A stretch of DNA of 64,000 bases. It comes from Siniperca chuatsi. Lineage: Eukaryota > Chordata > Actinopteri > Centrarchiformes > Sinipercidae. The DNA lies in contig NC_058044.1 of NCBI RefSeq assembly GCF_020085105.1, forward strand, positions 34,870,952 to 34,934,951. The letters run 5' to 3'. Positions within the stretch are counted from its first letter, which is position 1; every line of letters begins with the position of its first letter. A program made the translations under genes and the position numbers. Shown one piece after another: positions 1 through 11,340 of this stretch. The notes beneath the pieces were generated by a model. The model was not told the origin of the DNA. It saw nothing but the letters and a program-made list of their open reading frames with translations, and made no database searches.

Positions 1-448
1 AATAATGTCAGTATTAGTAACAGAGCCAATAACAACAACTGTAATAGCAGTTGTTGAGCAGGAACACTGGGGCAGCAGGTGGCCCACAACCACAGATCCA
101 GACTCTGCAGCTCTGGAGGCAGAAATACCTGCTGAAAGCGACAGAAGGAGAGAGGAGAGAAATGAGAAAGCACAGAACTACAGGAGAGAAGATGTCGAGT
201 TAGTAACATGCAGTAATGGGATAAAAACGCGTACAGATGGAGAGGGAGAGGAGGAGAGAGGTGCATCATGGGAAGTGTCCTGGCAGTCTAGGCCTATAGC
301 AGCATAACTAAAGGATAGGTCAGGGCTCACCCAAGCCAGCCCTAACTATAAGCTTTATCAAAGAGGAAAGTCTTAAGCCTACTCTTAAATGTGGAGATGG
401 TGCCTGCCTCCCGAACCCAAACTGGGATCTGATTCCACAGGAGAGGAG

Positions 449-450
<2 letters not shown>
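1..450 (-). mobile_element. L2-type LINE fragment (RT C-terminus and 3' UTR)
   Basis: Read on the minus strand, about 349-450 encodes the end of an L2-like reverse transcriptase ORF (STFKSRLKTFLFDKA). Positions 1-330 match the 3' UTR block of other copies in this window (about 26090-26440, 38346-38700, 55740-56090). The copy runs off the left edge and its 5' side stops at a TA microsatellite. Family assignment rests on recognised RT motifs in the longer copies. Confidence 0.8.

Positions 451-526
<76 letters not shown>
450..526. repeat. (TA)n microsatellite
   Basis: About 38 uninterrupted TA dinucleotides, followed by an AAATAAATAAA-like stretch. It sits exactly at the broken 5' side of the L2 fragment. 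The long Tyr/Ile-repeat ORFs read through it are artefacts. Confidence 0.98.
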
Positions 527-536
<10 letters not shown>

Positions 537-888
537 GGTTTGAACAAAATCTAAAATGCAAACAAAAACCCCATCTGATTTGACACGGAATGACCCTTGG
601 GTCAATCTCCAGAAATACTGGGTCCTACATTTCCCATAATTCAACTCAATAGCGTCTTTTATTAGAGCCTCCCTGCCTGATAAATGCCCACATCTTTCAA
701 ACTTCACTTCAGTTTGTAGCACAGACTTAACTCTGCTGAGATAACCCTGATGACATCACTATGACATCATCAGAGTTATTTTTTCAGACTTGACATAATA
801 CCACTGTTTTCAGAGGCGTACTCCTCATGACGTGTAAAATTTGTGGAGTGGCCCTTTTAAAATACATACCATGTGCATTGTATCACCC
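527..888. other. Intergenic or intronic, no gene seen
   Basis: Low-complexity and AT-rich DNA, with a duplicated phrase on calcium-free inspection only (ATGACATCA repeats near 750-770). No exon or recognisable element. Confidence 0.5.
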
Positions 889-1140
889 CCCCCCCTCAAA
901 ACCTAACACGGCAGCGGCGGATGGCCGCCCACCATTGAGTCTGGTTCTGTCCAAGGTTTCTGCCTCTTAAGTTTTTCCTTGCCACAGTCGCCAAATGCTT
1001 GCTCATGGTGGGATTTGTTGGGTCTCTGTTAATAATATTATAAAGAGTACGGTCTAGACCTGCTCTATAGGAAAAGCGCAATGAGATAACTTCTGTTATG
1101 AATCGCCGCTACATAAATAAAATTGAAATGAATTGAATTT
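889..1140 (+). mobile_element. L2-type LINE 3' UTR and 3' end
   Basis: This matches the same 3' UTR block in reverse orientation at 25728-25980 and in forward orientation at 12235-12470 and 50660-50910. It ends in the AT-rich tail ATAAATAAAATTGAAATG, the LINE terminus. Only about 250 bp is present, so it is strongly 5'-truncated. Confidence 0.8.
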
Positions 1141-1444
1141 CATGTAAAAATAGTAAACTATTGTTTATTGTCTGAAGGTTTGTGATCATAATGTCCTGAG
1201 TTTGAATCTTAATTGGCTTTAAACTGGCATGTGAGGAAAGAGTTAACCTTTTTCCTCCCCGGCACTATGAGAGAAGAGAGGAAGACTATGTGCTCACAAG
1301 CTGAACCCTCTGACCTTTGTTTTCCTCATGCTGTCTCGGAGTGTTATGAGGTAAAATGCTGCATATTTTCTGGCCGTCTTTCAGGAAAAACATCTTCTTG
1401 ACATGATCTGCTCAGTCATTGTATATACTTTCATCTCTTCCTGA

Positions 1445-1940
1445 AAAGTGTTAATTTAATTTAATTTATTGGTTTATTTAAAACACGGACAGTGTACAAT
1501 AAATGTATTGTACAAGATTCTAATTTCCATCTGTTGTCCCTGGGCATGTATACAATGCACATATAACAATATAAAAATGATAATTCCATATAACACTAAT
1601 AAATACACTTGTAGGACAGACCAGTGCGAATACATTCAGAGGGCATTATCAGACCTTAATGACAACATGACTATCTTTCAACCATATTTTAACATTAGTT
1701 TTAAACTGATTAAAACTATTACACTCTCTAATATTTGTAGGGATAGCATTCCATTGTTTTGTTGCTGTTGTTGAAAAAGCAGTTTGAGCAAATTTTGTCA
1801 AGCAATGTTTTATATAACGGTCTCTCCTCGATGATCCTGTTTGTCTTATTTCACCATGAGCTGTTAGAATGAATTGTTTAAAGGGCAGAGGCGCTAAACC
1901 ATGCAGTATCTTATAAAATAAACAAACATTGATCATAAAA
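1445..1940 (-). mobile_element. Unclassified non-LTR retrotransposon C-terminal fragment
   Basis: An open minus-strand stretch of about 95 codons (1649-1936) begins CLFYKILHGLAPLPF, the typical C-terminal 'YK.LHGLAP' segment of LINE reverse transcriptase ORFs, and ends QFKTNVKIWL. An AATTTAATTTAATTTA tail at 1450 would be its 3' end. The sequence differs from the L2 and Rex1-like copies nearby. The endonuclease fragment at 3081-3540 has the same orientation and could belong to the same insertion. Confidence 0.6.
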
Positions 1941-2700
1941 AAAATTGTTTATGATCAAAGTTCAATAAGTTGTATTTTTCAACAATATTGCAATAGTCGT
2001 ATGAGTTTGTTTTTTTTTGTCCAGTGGTTTAAGAGCCTAGCTTATAAAGTGGTTGTATTGTTGTTGTACAGGCCTGTGACCAGGAGGTGGCACAGTGAGA
2101 CAGAAGTGATAATATCAAAGAGTGCATGTACATCATAGCTGCACCTTTTTTAAGTTATTGTGAATACATTTGAAATTTATTAAACTATGTTTGATTTTCC
2201 CTGAGATAAACTTGAAGTTAGCTATTATTTTCATGAAGTCCTGTTCACTCAAAGAGAAGATAGGGTATAAAGAATCTGGAATGTAACCCAGCGTCTCTTG
2301 ATCTGAATGTTGTTGCCGGGTCTTACTTTTGCATTTTGTGTTACTTCATTGTCAATTCTCAGTTCAGGATGCTGAGGACCCTTTTTTTCCATTCCAGTCA
2401 GAGTATTGATGTGTTTCCAAAGCAAATGACTATTACCTTTTTACTTGCAAAATAAGATTAATAAAAAAAGTTTGGACTTCCTTAGTTAATTTACAGTTTT
2501 TAGTTTTAATTTACAAAGATTTTTAAAAACAAGCATATCAGTATTGAGACCTGACTTTCATTGATGTTTTAGAGCATAATCCCTTTACTCAGTTCGCCTG
2601 GGAAGGTTGGCCTTTTTATGTCTTTTACTACACACTTTAATGTATTTATTCTTTATATTGTTTATTTTGTCCAGAAAGGTTTTACAGTAGGCCTCTGAGT
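1941..2700. other. AT-rich stretch, nothing recognised
   Basis: No splice-flanked open frame and no recognisable repeat. Probably intronic or upstream DNA of the GST gene. Confidence 0.4.
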
Positions 2701-3080
2701 TACAGTGGTGTGAAAAAGTGTTTGCCCCCTTCCTGATTTCTTATTTTTTTTGCATGTTTGTCACACTTTAATGTTTGAGATCATCAAACAAATTTAAATA
2801 TGATAACACAAGTAAACACAAAATGTTTTTAAATGAAGGTTGTTATTATTAAGGGAAAACAAAACAAAAAACAAAAACAAAACCCTAAACCTAATAACTG
2901 GTTGGGCCACCAGCGTTTACGATAACTTGCAATGAGTCTTACAGCGCTGTGGAGGAATGCCACATTGGGGGGGTTTCAGGCATGAACTGCCTTTTTAAGG
3001 TCATGCCACAGCATCTCAATATGATTCAGGTCAGGACTTTGACTAGGCTACTCCAAAGTCTTCCTTTTGTTCTTCTTCAG
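2701..3080 (-). mobile_element. Tc1-family transposon, one end
   Basis: It starts with the terminal inverted repeat TACAGTGGTGTGAAAAAGTG, which recurs at 19361. It continues into sequence that reads as Tc1 transposase on the minus strand and stops at about 3080, where LINE endonuclease sequence begins. The other two thirds of such an element lie separately at 13545-14281. Confidence 0.8.
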
Positions 3081-3540
3081 GTTTAACACCAGGTCAATTT
3101 GTGATTTTGTTGTGTTGGTGATTCTTGTGCGTCTGTTTATCATTTGATTAAATTCAAATATGCTTGCTATATCCTTTAGTTTTTTCTTAGTTTTCTTGTC
3201 AGCTCAGTTTAAGTTAAAATCCCCTAAAATTATCACCTCTTTACCCAAGTTGTTCAGTTCCTTTAACATAGCTTTAAGGTCATCATAAAAACTTTCATCA
3301 CAAGATGGCGGACGATAAATTCTCACAACAACATCTTTGGAGACAAAGTAATCATTACTATAAGATATTCTATATCTGACTTACACTGAAATTGGAGTTC
3401 AGATTGACAATAACGAAACTGTTTTTTTTTTTGTTCAACAAGGCATTCAAATATCATTTTATATCAAGAACAAGCTCATTAACAGAGTTGAATAGTGTGT
3501 TATTCATCTGCACTTCCTGGAGATTAAAATCAAAATCTTT
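3081..3540 (-). mobile_element. LINE endonuclease-domain fragment
   Basis: On the minus strand the DNA reads as an AP-type endonuclease segment. About 3300-3200 gives VRIYRPPSCDESFYDDL then VIILGDFN, and 3190-3085 gives NRRTRITNTTKSQIDLVLN. GDFN and SQID are hallmarks of non-LTR endonucleases. At least one in-frame stop is present. The fragment ends only about 14 bp before the acceptor of the next GST exon. Confidence 0.65.
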
Positions 3541-3553
3541 GTTTGGGCTGTAG

Positions 3554-6500
3554 CTTTTGATTCCCAAGGTTCTGGGCGTGGACGTCCCGCAGGACAAGCT
3601 GGACGCAGCCTTGGAGGACCTGAACAGCTCACTGAAACTCATCGAAGAAAAGTTCATCCAGGACAGGCCCTTCATCGCAGGAGATCACATCTCATTGGCC
3701 GACCTAGTTGCCATTGTGGAGGTCATGCAGGTGAGCAGAAAGATTTTTCCACAGTCAATATGGTCCAAATTCAGAGGATTGATAAAGCGCCATGCCAGTG
3801 TCTTTGCACATTTAGGCCATTTATATTAGTGCCAACTGGTTTCTTAAGAATATCACAATGTATTAGATGTTTAAATGGATTATTCCTACTTTTTACTTGT
3901 TTCACTCTATGAGACAGGTAGTCCTTTGTGTCTGAGTTTTAGGGTCGGTATCATTTGAAATTTCTATACTAGTGCCAGTATACTACAGAGTATCTGTAAC
4001 CCTGACATTGAACTGTTAGCTGTGGGACTCCGGCCATATTATCTGCCACGTGAATTCTCATATGCCATTGTTGTGGCTGTCTCCATCCCCCCCTCTGCTA
4101 ACCCGGCATTGGCGTGCAACGCCATTCACACCGCCATAGCACAACTCCAGACTCAACACCCGAGTGCACTCATTAATCTCGAGTGACTTCAACCATGTCA
4201 GTGTTTCAACAACACTGACTAATTTCACCCAGTATGCGAGTTGTCAACAACAACAGCTCTTCCCCCTCCCCCCTTTGGGTAGGTCAGACCACAACCTGGT
4301 TCACCTCAAACCCTGCTATGTGCCTCTGGTTAAAAGGCATCCTGCGACCACGAGGACAGTGAGGACATGGTCAGAGGAGGCCTATGAGACACTTCAGGGA
4401 TGTTTTGAGGTGACAAACTGGGATGTACTCTGTGAGCCTCATGGAGAGGACATTGACGGGCTTACTGAGTGCATCACTGGCTACATTAACTTCTGTGTGG
4501 ACTGCACTGTTCCAACTAAGATTGTCCATTGTTTTCCAAATAACAAACCGGGGGTAACAAAGGACATCAAAGACATCCTGAATGCCAAGAGGAGGGCCTT
4601 TACCGATGGAACAACATGAGAGAGGTCTGAAGCAGCACGAAGAGCATCACTGGCTTCAGATCGACTGGCAGCAGAGGAGTTGAAGGCAGCTTGGACAGGG
4701 CCAACAAACTTAATCTGTCTGCAACCTCTGCTGTGTGCTTGACTGTGGACCAGGTGAGAAGACAGCTGATGAAACTCCATTCAAACGAGGCTGCAGGCCC
4801 CGATGGCGTTTGCCTCAGGGTGCTAAAAGCCTGTGCCCCCCAGCTATGTGCAGTCCTTCAACATGAGCCTGAGTCGTCAAAGGGTCCCTATTCTGTGGAA
4901 GACATCTTGCTTCGTTCCCCTCCTGAAGACGCCGCATCCCAGTGGCTCCAAGGACTACAGACTGGTGGCACTGACCTGCCCACATAATGACCTGTCCACA
5001 ACCCTGGAGAGACTGGTGCTGGAACAGCTGCGGCCCATGGTCAGACCCCTCCTGCACCCCCTTCAGTTCGCCTACCAGCCCCGGCTGGGAGTTGAGGACG
5101 CCATCATCTTCCTGCTGAACCACATGTACACCCACCTGGACAAGCACGGTGAGGATCATGTTTTTTGACTTCTCCAGTGCTTTCACCACCATCCAGCCCT
5201 GCTGGGCGAGAAGCTGGCAGCGATGCAGGTGGATGCCCCCCTTGTGTCCTGGATTGTTGACTATCTGACTGGCAGACCACAGCACGTGCATCTGCAGCAC
5301 TGTGTCACACAGCGTGGTCAGCAACACTGGGGCCCCTCAGGGGACTGTCCTCTCTCCCTTCCTCTTCACCATCTACACCACAGACTTCAGCTACCACACA
5401 GTGTTCTGCCACCTTCAGAAGTTTTCTGATGACTCTGCTGTGGTGGGATGTATCAGCGGTGGTGATGAGACTGAGTACAGGGCTGTGGTGGGTAACTTTG
5501 TCTCATGGAGTCTAAGTCTAAGGAGCTGGTTGTAGATCTACGAAGGGCCAAGGCACCAGTGACCCGGTTTCCATCCAGGGGGTCAGTGTGGATATTGTAG
5601 AGGATTACAAGTACCTGGGAGTACACATGGACAATAATCTGGACCGGGCAAAGAACACTCAAGCTCTTTACAGGAAGAGCCAGAACCGCCTCTATTTTCT
5701 GAGGAGGCTGAGGTCCTTCAACATCTGCTGGACAATGCTGAAGATGTTTTATGAGTCTGTGGTGGCCAGTGCTATCCTGTATGCCGTTGCATGCTGGGGC
5801 AGCAGGTTGAGGGTAGTGGACGCTAACAGACTCAACAAACTGATCCGTAAGGCCAGTGACAGTGTTGAGGTGGAGCTGGACTCACTGTCCAAGATGGCAT
5901 GCAGTTTGGCCAGCATCCTCCTCTCTGACACCACCGACAGAGTCTCCCACTCACTCCATGACGTGCTGGCTAAACAAAGGAGTACCTTCAGCGAAAGACT
6001 CATCCTCCCAAAATGCACCACAGAGCACCACAGGAAGTCATTCCTGCCTGTGGCCATCAAACTCTTTAACTCCTCCCTCTAAGTTCTTGTTGGAACTCCC
6101 TGACTTTTTATCCAGTCTTGTTTTAATTTATGATAGAATTGTTCATTGTGGTGATTTTAATATTCATGTTGATGACTCCTCTAATGCCCTTGCTGCTGAT
6201 TTTTTAACTCAAAACTAAAACTAAATTCTTTTTAACTTTCAACAACATGTGTCTGGCCAAACTCATTCCTGTGGCCACACCATAGACCTAGTCATTACTT
6301 TGGGCCTGAAAACTCCACCTGTGGAAATCAGGGACATGTTTGTATCTGATCACCTATGCATTGTTTTTAACTGTGAATTAGAGGCTGCTAGTACTGTCTT
6401 ATCCCACTCTAAGTACACACGCATCCTTAATGAGCATAGTGCCTCAAAATTCTGTAAACTGTTCAATTCTCCTGGCAGTGTGTTTCCCGATTCCTTCAAC

Positions 6501-9500
6501 ACCAACGATTTGGTTGTTTCTTTTAACTACATGTGTTCTTCAACCTTAGATCTCATAGCTCCTCTGAAAAATAGACCAAACCCAAAGACTAGAAAACAGC
6601 CATGGTTAAATAACAGTATTCAAAGCTGTAAAAGGAAATGCAGAAGAGTAGAACGCAGATGGAAGAAATCAGGTCTCCAGGTCCACTTTGTGGCTATGAA
6701 AGAGTTAAATGGTAAATGGACTGTACTTACATAGCGCCTTTCTAGTCTTTCTGACCACTCAAAGCGCTGCTTTAGTAGTCAGTTATTACTAGTTATTACT
6801 CCTTTATAATAGGATGGTGAAGGATGCAAGAACATGTCATTTCTCTGCACTTATTTCTGCCCATCAGCACAACCCTAGATTCCTATTTAAGACTGTGGAT
6901 CAGTTAGTTAACCCAGCCTCTCCTTGTGCCACTGCTGATTGTGATGCTGATTGTGAAAAGTTTCTTTTGCACTTTGCTAGTAAGGTGGAGTTAATAAGAT
7001 CTGATATCACCCCCAATCCTGCCTTTTTAGATGTGGATCACCCGCTCAGGGATTCTTTGAGCAATTCTTCTGCTGTTACTCTGCCTGAACTCGCAGACAT
7101 CATGTCTCTTATGAGAGTATCCTCCAGCCCTCTGGACAAAATCACAACTAAGTTTTTATTGGAAGTTGTATGGATTGTATTGCCCCCCTTTTGCTAATTA
7201 TTTTTAACAGCTCGCTGTCTACTGGCTGCGTCCCAGATTACTTTAAAACTGCTTGTGTTCAGCCAGTCTTTCTATTTCTATTTGATTAGTACTTCTATTC
7301 CTGTGTGCATTGACGTGATAGTGAGCAGCTGTAATGAAAGAGTTTCCCCTCGGTATCAATAAAGTATTTCTGATTCTCAATACAATATCTGAGATTAGGT
7401 GCCAATACCAAAACAGTACATTTTTCAATACCTTACGTTGAAATATATAAATATAATATAAACATGTTTTTCTACAAAAGCAAAAGTTCTTAAAGTTCTC
7501 ATAAAATGTTCTCTAAATACAAGCAGCCATTAAAACAGTCTAAGTGCAGGTTCACATCAGCCTTGTTTAGTCCAGTTGAACCAAACCCTGGAGCGTTTAC
7601 CCCTTGGTGTGGTTCGTTTGGGTCGGTGTGAACGGCGGACTCCAACTCTGGTGCAGACCAAACAACCGCTCTCTGGTCCGCCTCGAAGGGGTGGTCTTGT
7701 ACCACTTTCAAGTGAACTCTGGAGTGGTTATTTCTGGTGTGAACCAATCACAGGAAGCGTACCATTATATGTGTCCTTTCATTGGTTAAAAAAGTTTTCT
7801 CTTCCTGTTTTGATGACATGTTTGCAATTGTGGCCCACTTTACCTTACTGGTCCACCTTATATGGCAAATGCAAACAAGTCATGGTAGGATCTCATCAGA
7901 ACCAGCTGTCTTCTATGATAAGACCATCTGATGGCAGATCGTCTCCTCGAAAAGCCTACATTACTAAATGATTTAATACCCGCTGTCTTGCAAGACGTTC
8001 ATATGTGCCGTCTTCTACAGTCTGCTGATATGCGCTCCAGATCAACATCAACATGAACAGAACCTGACGGTACTCCATGATTTATGATATCCAGGTAGAC
8101 ATTTGTAGGGGTTTGTTGTCTTTTTACCTGCAGACTGTATGACCAATAATCAAAAGGCATTTCCACCACATGGCTTTTGTTTACAGTTTCTGCATTATTT
8201 GAGTGTTGAAAATTGAAACAATGTATCATTCTCGCATTGGTTCGATTGAGGGAACGGACCTTTATGTGTGAACGTGCCCTCGCCAAATTGATTTTTAAGC
8301 TGCATTAATATATTTTAAGTTGATATGGCAAACAGTTGCTGATTTCCACATCCAGCAGACACAAGCAATATTTGGAGCAATATTTGGAGTGGTGTTTGTG
8401 TCAACTGATATATGTTGAATGAAAGAATATTCTCTCTTTTAGCTCCGTTTTTGGTCTCCACCAACTCCTGAGGGAAATATCTGACTCTTTAGCTGCTAAA
8501 TGCTCCACTATGTTCACCAGCTGGTCTTTAACTGTGTCTGTCTGCTTAGCAGGTAGTGTACAGTGGCTTTATCAGAGCTTTTTCTTTGAAAACGGCTGCC
8601 TGCTACTGGAAACAAGCTTGATGAGAGCCATGAGACTCGACTAGAACAGTTAAGTTGTTGTCCGTAAAACCAAAACAGTGAGCTGAACGATGCTATAAAG
8701 TTTCGTATTGCTGAGGAGAACTGCAAAGTCAGACGATGAGTCTGTGGGTTGGACACTACAAGGACACCTTTCATGTAGTTATTTGATCCATTATTAATAT
8801 AAAAATATTGATTACTGGAGCTTTAAATCGGGAACTATCTGATCAAATAATAAGTAAACAAGATTATGAATCTGAGCAGACAACATTCGTAGTTGACAGT
8901 TTTCAATACCCAGTGCTACAGACACTAAGGTTTAATACTCAGCCCTACAGTTTTTCTTGTGGTTAGGGTTACAGGGCTCACCCAGTCTGCACTCATAATC
9001 GACCCTTTGCTAAGCTCCCGCCCCCTGTACTTATTGTTGTTATGTCTGTCAAACTGGTCTATCTCGCACGGCATATATACAGTTAACAATGATAACAGTG
9101 GTAGATTTACCATTGAAGTCCATAGTACTTTTTGAGAAAATGGGTCCTTGATTTTTCATTTCAAACTGGTGACTGTCAGCTGAAATGACAACTATCACTT
9201 GCAGATTTTATCAGCTAGCTAGCTATTACAGTTAGCGCCACTATTTGGTTGAAAACTCTGTCTCTGATTGCCTTTTTAGTGTTTCCAGCTGACTCGTGTT
9301 AAAATGAGAAGCCTGTGAAATATCGGGCTAACAGAGAGGTAATTATCAGGAGGTACATGCATAGCTATAGATTTTTGCAGTAAGCTTCACAAACAAAACG
9401 AAAAAAGGACTCACACACTGCTATCAGGTTCCCAGTTCTTCTTTCATTCTGTGTGGTTTGTGTAGTAGTGTAGTTTGTAAAGCTATATGTCCCAGGCAAA

Positions 9501-9925
9501 AAGTCATCATCCTCACCAGCTGGTGATCCATGTAGAAGACATGAAAATAAAACACTGCAGCACATTTTGATAAATGATGTAAATAGTATTTGCTTCATAC
9601 TAAAGGGACTGGTATTGATAGAATCCATTTCACCATTGATAAGGGATGATTAGTAGTCACAGGAGATGGTTGAAGAGTTGAACTGTTCGACATTAACAGG
9701 TCGTCTTCTCTGTGATCCTCTCACTGACAGCCTGTGGGCTCCGGCCTGGACGTGTTTGAAGGGAGACCCAAGCTGAGCGCCTGGCGGGACAGAGTCCAGG
9801 CCGCCATTGGAAAGGAGCTGTTTGATGACGTCCACCAGAACATCCTGGGAGCCAAGGAGAGTGTGAAGCTGATGGACGCCAGCAAGATGCAATTCTTCAA
9901 GCCCAAGATCAAGTTATTTATGTGA
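3554..9925 (+). CDS. gstt1: Glutathione S-transferase theta, last two coding exons (partial gene)
   Basis: Two exons of a cytosolic theta-class GST, which conjugates glutathione to electrophiles. Exon 3554-3730 follows CTGTAG and encodes 59 residues of the alpha-helical C-terminal domain, including RPFIAGDHISLADLVAI, a conserved GST segment. It ends at a GTGAGC donor in phase 0. Exon 9731-9925 follows GACAG and encodes 64 residues (GLDVFEGRPKLSAWRDRV onward), ending in a TGA stop. Together they give about 123 residues, roughly the C-terminal half of a 240-residue theta GST. The glutathione-binding N-terminal exons are not in the window, presumably upstream of position 1 unless lost. Both exons are intact and join in frame. 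The 6-kb intron is filled with LINE insertions. Theta class is clear; the exact paralogue (gstt1a or gstt1b) is not. Confidence 0.88.
6083..7261 (+). mobile_element. L2 fragment nested in the CR1/Rex1-like LINE
   Basis: It carries L2 endonuclease-to-RT linker sequence: 6249-6734 includes SGQTHSCGHTIDLVITLGL and KQPWLNNSIQSCKR, and 6814-7197 begins MVKDARTCHFSALISAH. It is nearly identical to the minus-strand L2 at 32.6-33.7 kb, including a short repeat inserted at the same place. Neither L2 terminus is present, so this is an internal segment. Confidence 0.8.
6710..6812 (+). repeat. Short interspersed repeat inside the L2 fragment
   Basis: A segment of about 100 bp, starting GGTAAATGGACTGTACTTAC and including TTTCTAGTCTTTCTGACCAC, splits the L2 reading frame between 'MKEL' and 'MVKDART'. 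The same segment splits the other L2 copy at 33012-33117, and a third piece lies in the lectin intron at 21036-21100. It resembles the tail of a common fish short repeat; no tRNA-like A/B boxes are visible. Confidence 0.7.
7535..8290. mobile_element. Putative non-autonomous DNA transposon (MITE-like)
   Basis: The left end (about 7547-7580, GTGCAGGTTCACATCAG) and the inverted right end (about 8240-8275, TATGTGTGAACGTGCCCT) are imperfect inverted copies. Between them is non-coding DNA rich in CCAAA/TTTGG-type words. No transposase ORF is present. The style resembles hAT-like fish MITEs; the superfamily is a guess. Confidence 0.45.
8291..9650. other. GST intron, remaining part
   Basis: No exon seen. 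Positions 8440-8500 share the phrase TTTAGCTGCTAAATGCTC and its neighbourhood with 47925-47975, so a dispersed repeat is present. Otherwise there is nothing I can name. Confidence 0.45.
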
Positions 9926-10365
9926 AGAGGAGAACACTGGTTCTGGCCAAACTAGCTTAGCAAAGTTTCCTTCTGTACCTGACAATACAGAGAAAACACA
10001 TAACATCTCGACATTACGGTCATTGCTTATAGACTAGAAAATACACAGTATGCATTCCAAGCTTCTTGTATGATGAAATCCTGCTGTTTGAAAGTAAAAG
10101 CACTAGAATGTTTGACATTAGTATGACAGCATGTGATGTACAGGACTGGGCCACGGAGGCAGTCAGACACAGTTCTGGACTTATTATGTGGCATAGAAGG
10201 ACAACTGCTTCTCTCTGAGAGCTGCAGCATGTCTGTGTCCACAAACAGTCATCAAGCCATTTCCCTAATGCTTCACATAGTAAATGCAGTTCATCAGCTG
10301 TGCTCCATGTCAGGAGACATGTTAATGCTCTTTCACGCTTGAATAAATAGTGTTTTTGCATCAAA
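9926..10365 (+). terminator. GST 3' UTR with polyadenylation signal
   Basis: Non-repetitive DNA following the GST stop codon. An AATAAA hexamer lies at 10342-10347, about 420 bp after the stop, followed by a T/G-rich stretch, as expected for a cleavage site near 10365. Confidence 0.6.
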
Positions 10366-10725
10366 CTCTGCTCTCTGTTGTGTATTTCATTGTCTGGCTC
10401 CTGCAGTGGGAGATAGTGTGATATGTGTTGGCAGCTGCGGTGTCACTCTTTAAATTAAGTTACATTAAGATCCTACATGAAAGTACGATTCTAAATATCT
10501 CTGGAACGCTGCATGCTAGAGACTCACTTTTTTTGCCCATAAGCTGTTGCGCCGTTGCAATGAGGCTCCGTGTGATCGTATCCCCTTCAGTGGCAGCTCA
10601 GATCCAGATCCCAGTTGCAGTCACGACTTCTTATTATTCTTTACCAGCTTAGAGGTGAGTTATATAATAAATACTGTATAATGAGTCAGTATCAGTGGGG
10701 GTCCCGGGCCTTTTTGTGGTGTGAG
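10366..10725. other. Intergenic stretch after GST
   Basis: No gene. Short open frames here lack splice or family support. Confidence 0.4.
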
Positions 10726-10729
10726 GTTT

Positions 10730-11340
10730 TGGTCCAGATGGACCGCAGCCTCCTGCCGGAGGGGAGTGTCTAAAATAGTTTGTGTCCGGGGTGGGAGGGG
10801 TCAACCACAATCTTTCCTGCACGCATCAGGGTCCTGTAGGGAAGGTAGATTGCAGGTGAGGATGGACTTGATGATGGCAGTGTAGAAGTGCACCATCAGT
10901 GTCTTTGGCAGGTTGAACTTCAACTGTGATCCTCCTGCAGGTGTAGTCAGGCACACTCAGCTGGGAGAGCTTGTCCTGCAGCAGAGCCGGGATGATGGTG
11001 TTGAAGGCAGAGCTGAAATCCACAAACAGGATGCTGGTGTAGGTTCCTGAGGAGTCCAGGTATTGGAGGATGAGGTGGAGGGCCATGTTTACTGCATTGT
11101 CTACAGACTTGGTGGCTCTGTAGGTGAACTGCTGGGGGTCCAGGAGTGGGTCTGTGATGGCCTTGAGGTGGGACAACACAAGACACTTCATTACGACAGA
11201 GGTCAGGGCAACGGGTCTGTAGTCATTAAGTCCTGTGGTCCTTGGTTTTTTGGGGATGGGGATGATGGTGGAGGACTTGAAGCAGGCTGGCATGTGGCAT
11301 GTCTCCAGTGAGATGTTGAAGATGTCATCATCTTTCACAG
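10730..11340 (-). mobile_element. CR1/Rex1-group LINE fragment (RT)
   Basis: Minus-strand reverse transcriptase: 11338-10960 reads [16 protein letters not shown], then [16 protein letters not shown] and [19 protein letters not shown]-terminal sequence follows at about 10920-10730 after an internal deletion. It is a different subfamily from the 4-7 kb copy and is truncated at both ends. Confidence 0.8.

Larger units (their letters stand above)
4020..7385 (+). mobile_element. CR1/Rex1-group LINE, interrupted by an L2 piece
   Basis: A 5'-truncated non-LTR element in the GST intron. About 4030-4300 is the endonuclease end. 4300-4620 is the linker (GRSDHNLVHLKP). 4770-5540 is reverse transcriptase with NEAAGPDGVCLRVLKAC, KDYRLVALTCP and FSDDSAVVG. 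5580-6082 is the C-terminal part (EDYKYLGVHMDNNLDRAK). Several frameshifts and stops make it inactive. After the ORF, L2 sequence begins at about 6083. The Rex1-like 3' tail, ending AATAAAGTATTTCTGATTCT, reappears at 7262-7385. The same tail closes the copy at 23.9-25.6 kb. The group name is from memory of fish LINEs; Rex1 specifically is less certain than 'CR1-like'. Confidence 0.8.

Noticed and set aside
320-722. Open frames with long Tyr-Ile repeats
   Set aside because: Translation of the (TA)n microsatellite.
1213-1401. Possible GST upstream exon
   Set aside because: The translation shows no theta-GST motif and there are no suitable splice sites.
6710-6812. tRNA-derived SINE head
   Set aside because: No A-box or B-box sequence could be found; only the tail-like part is present.
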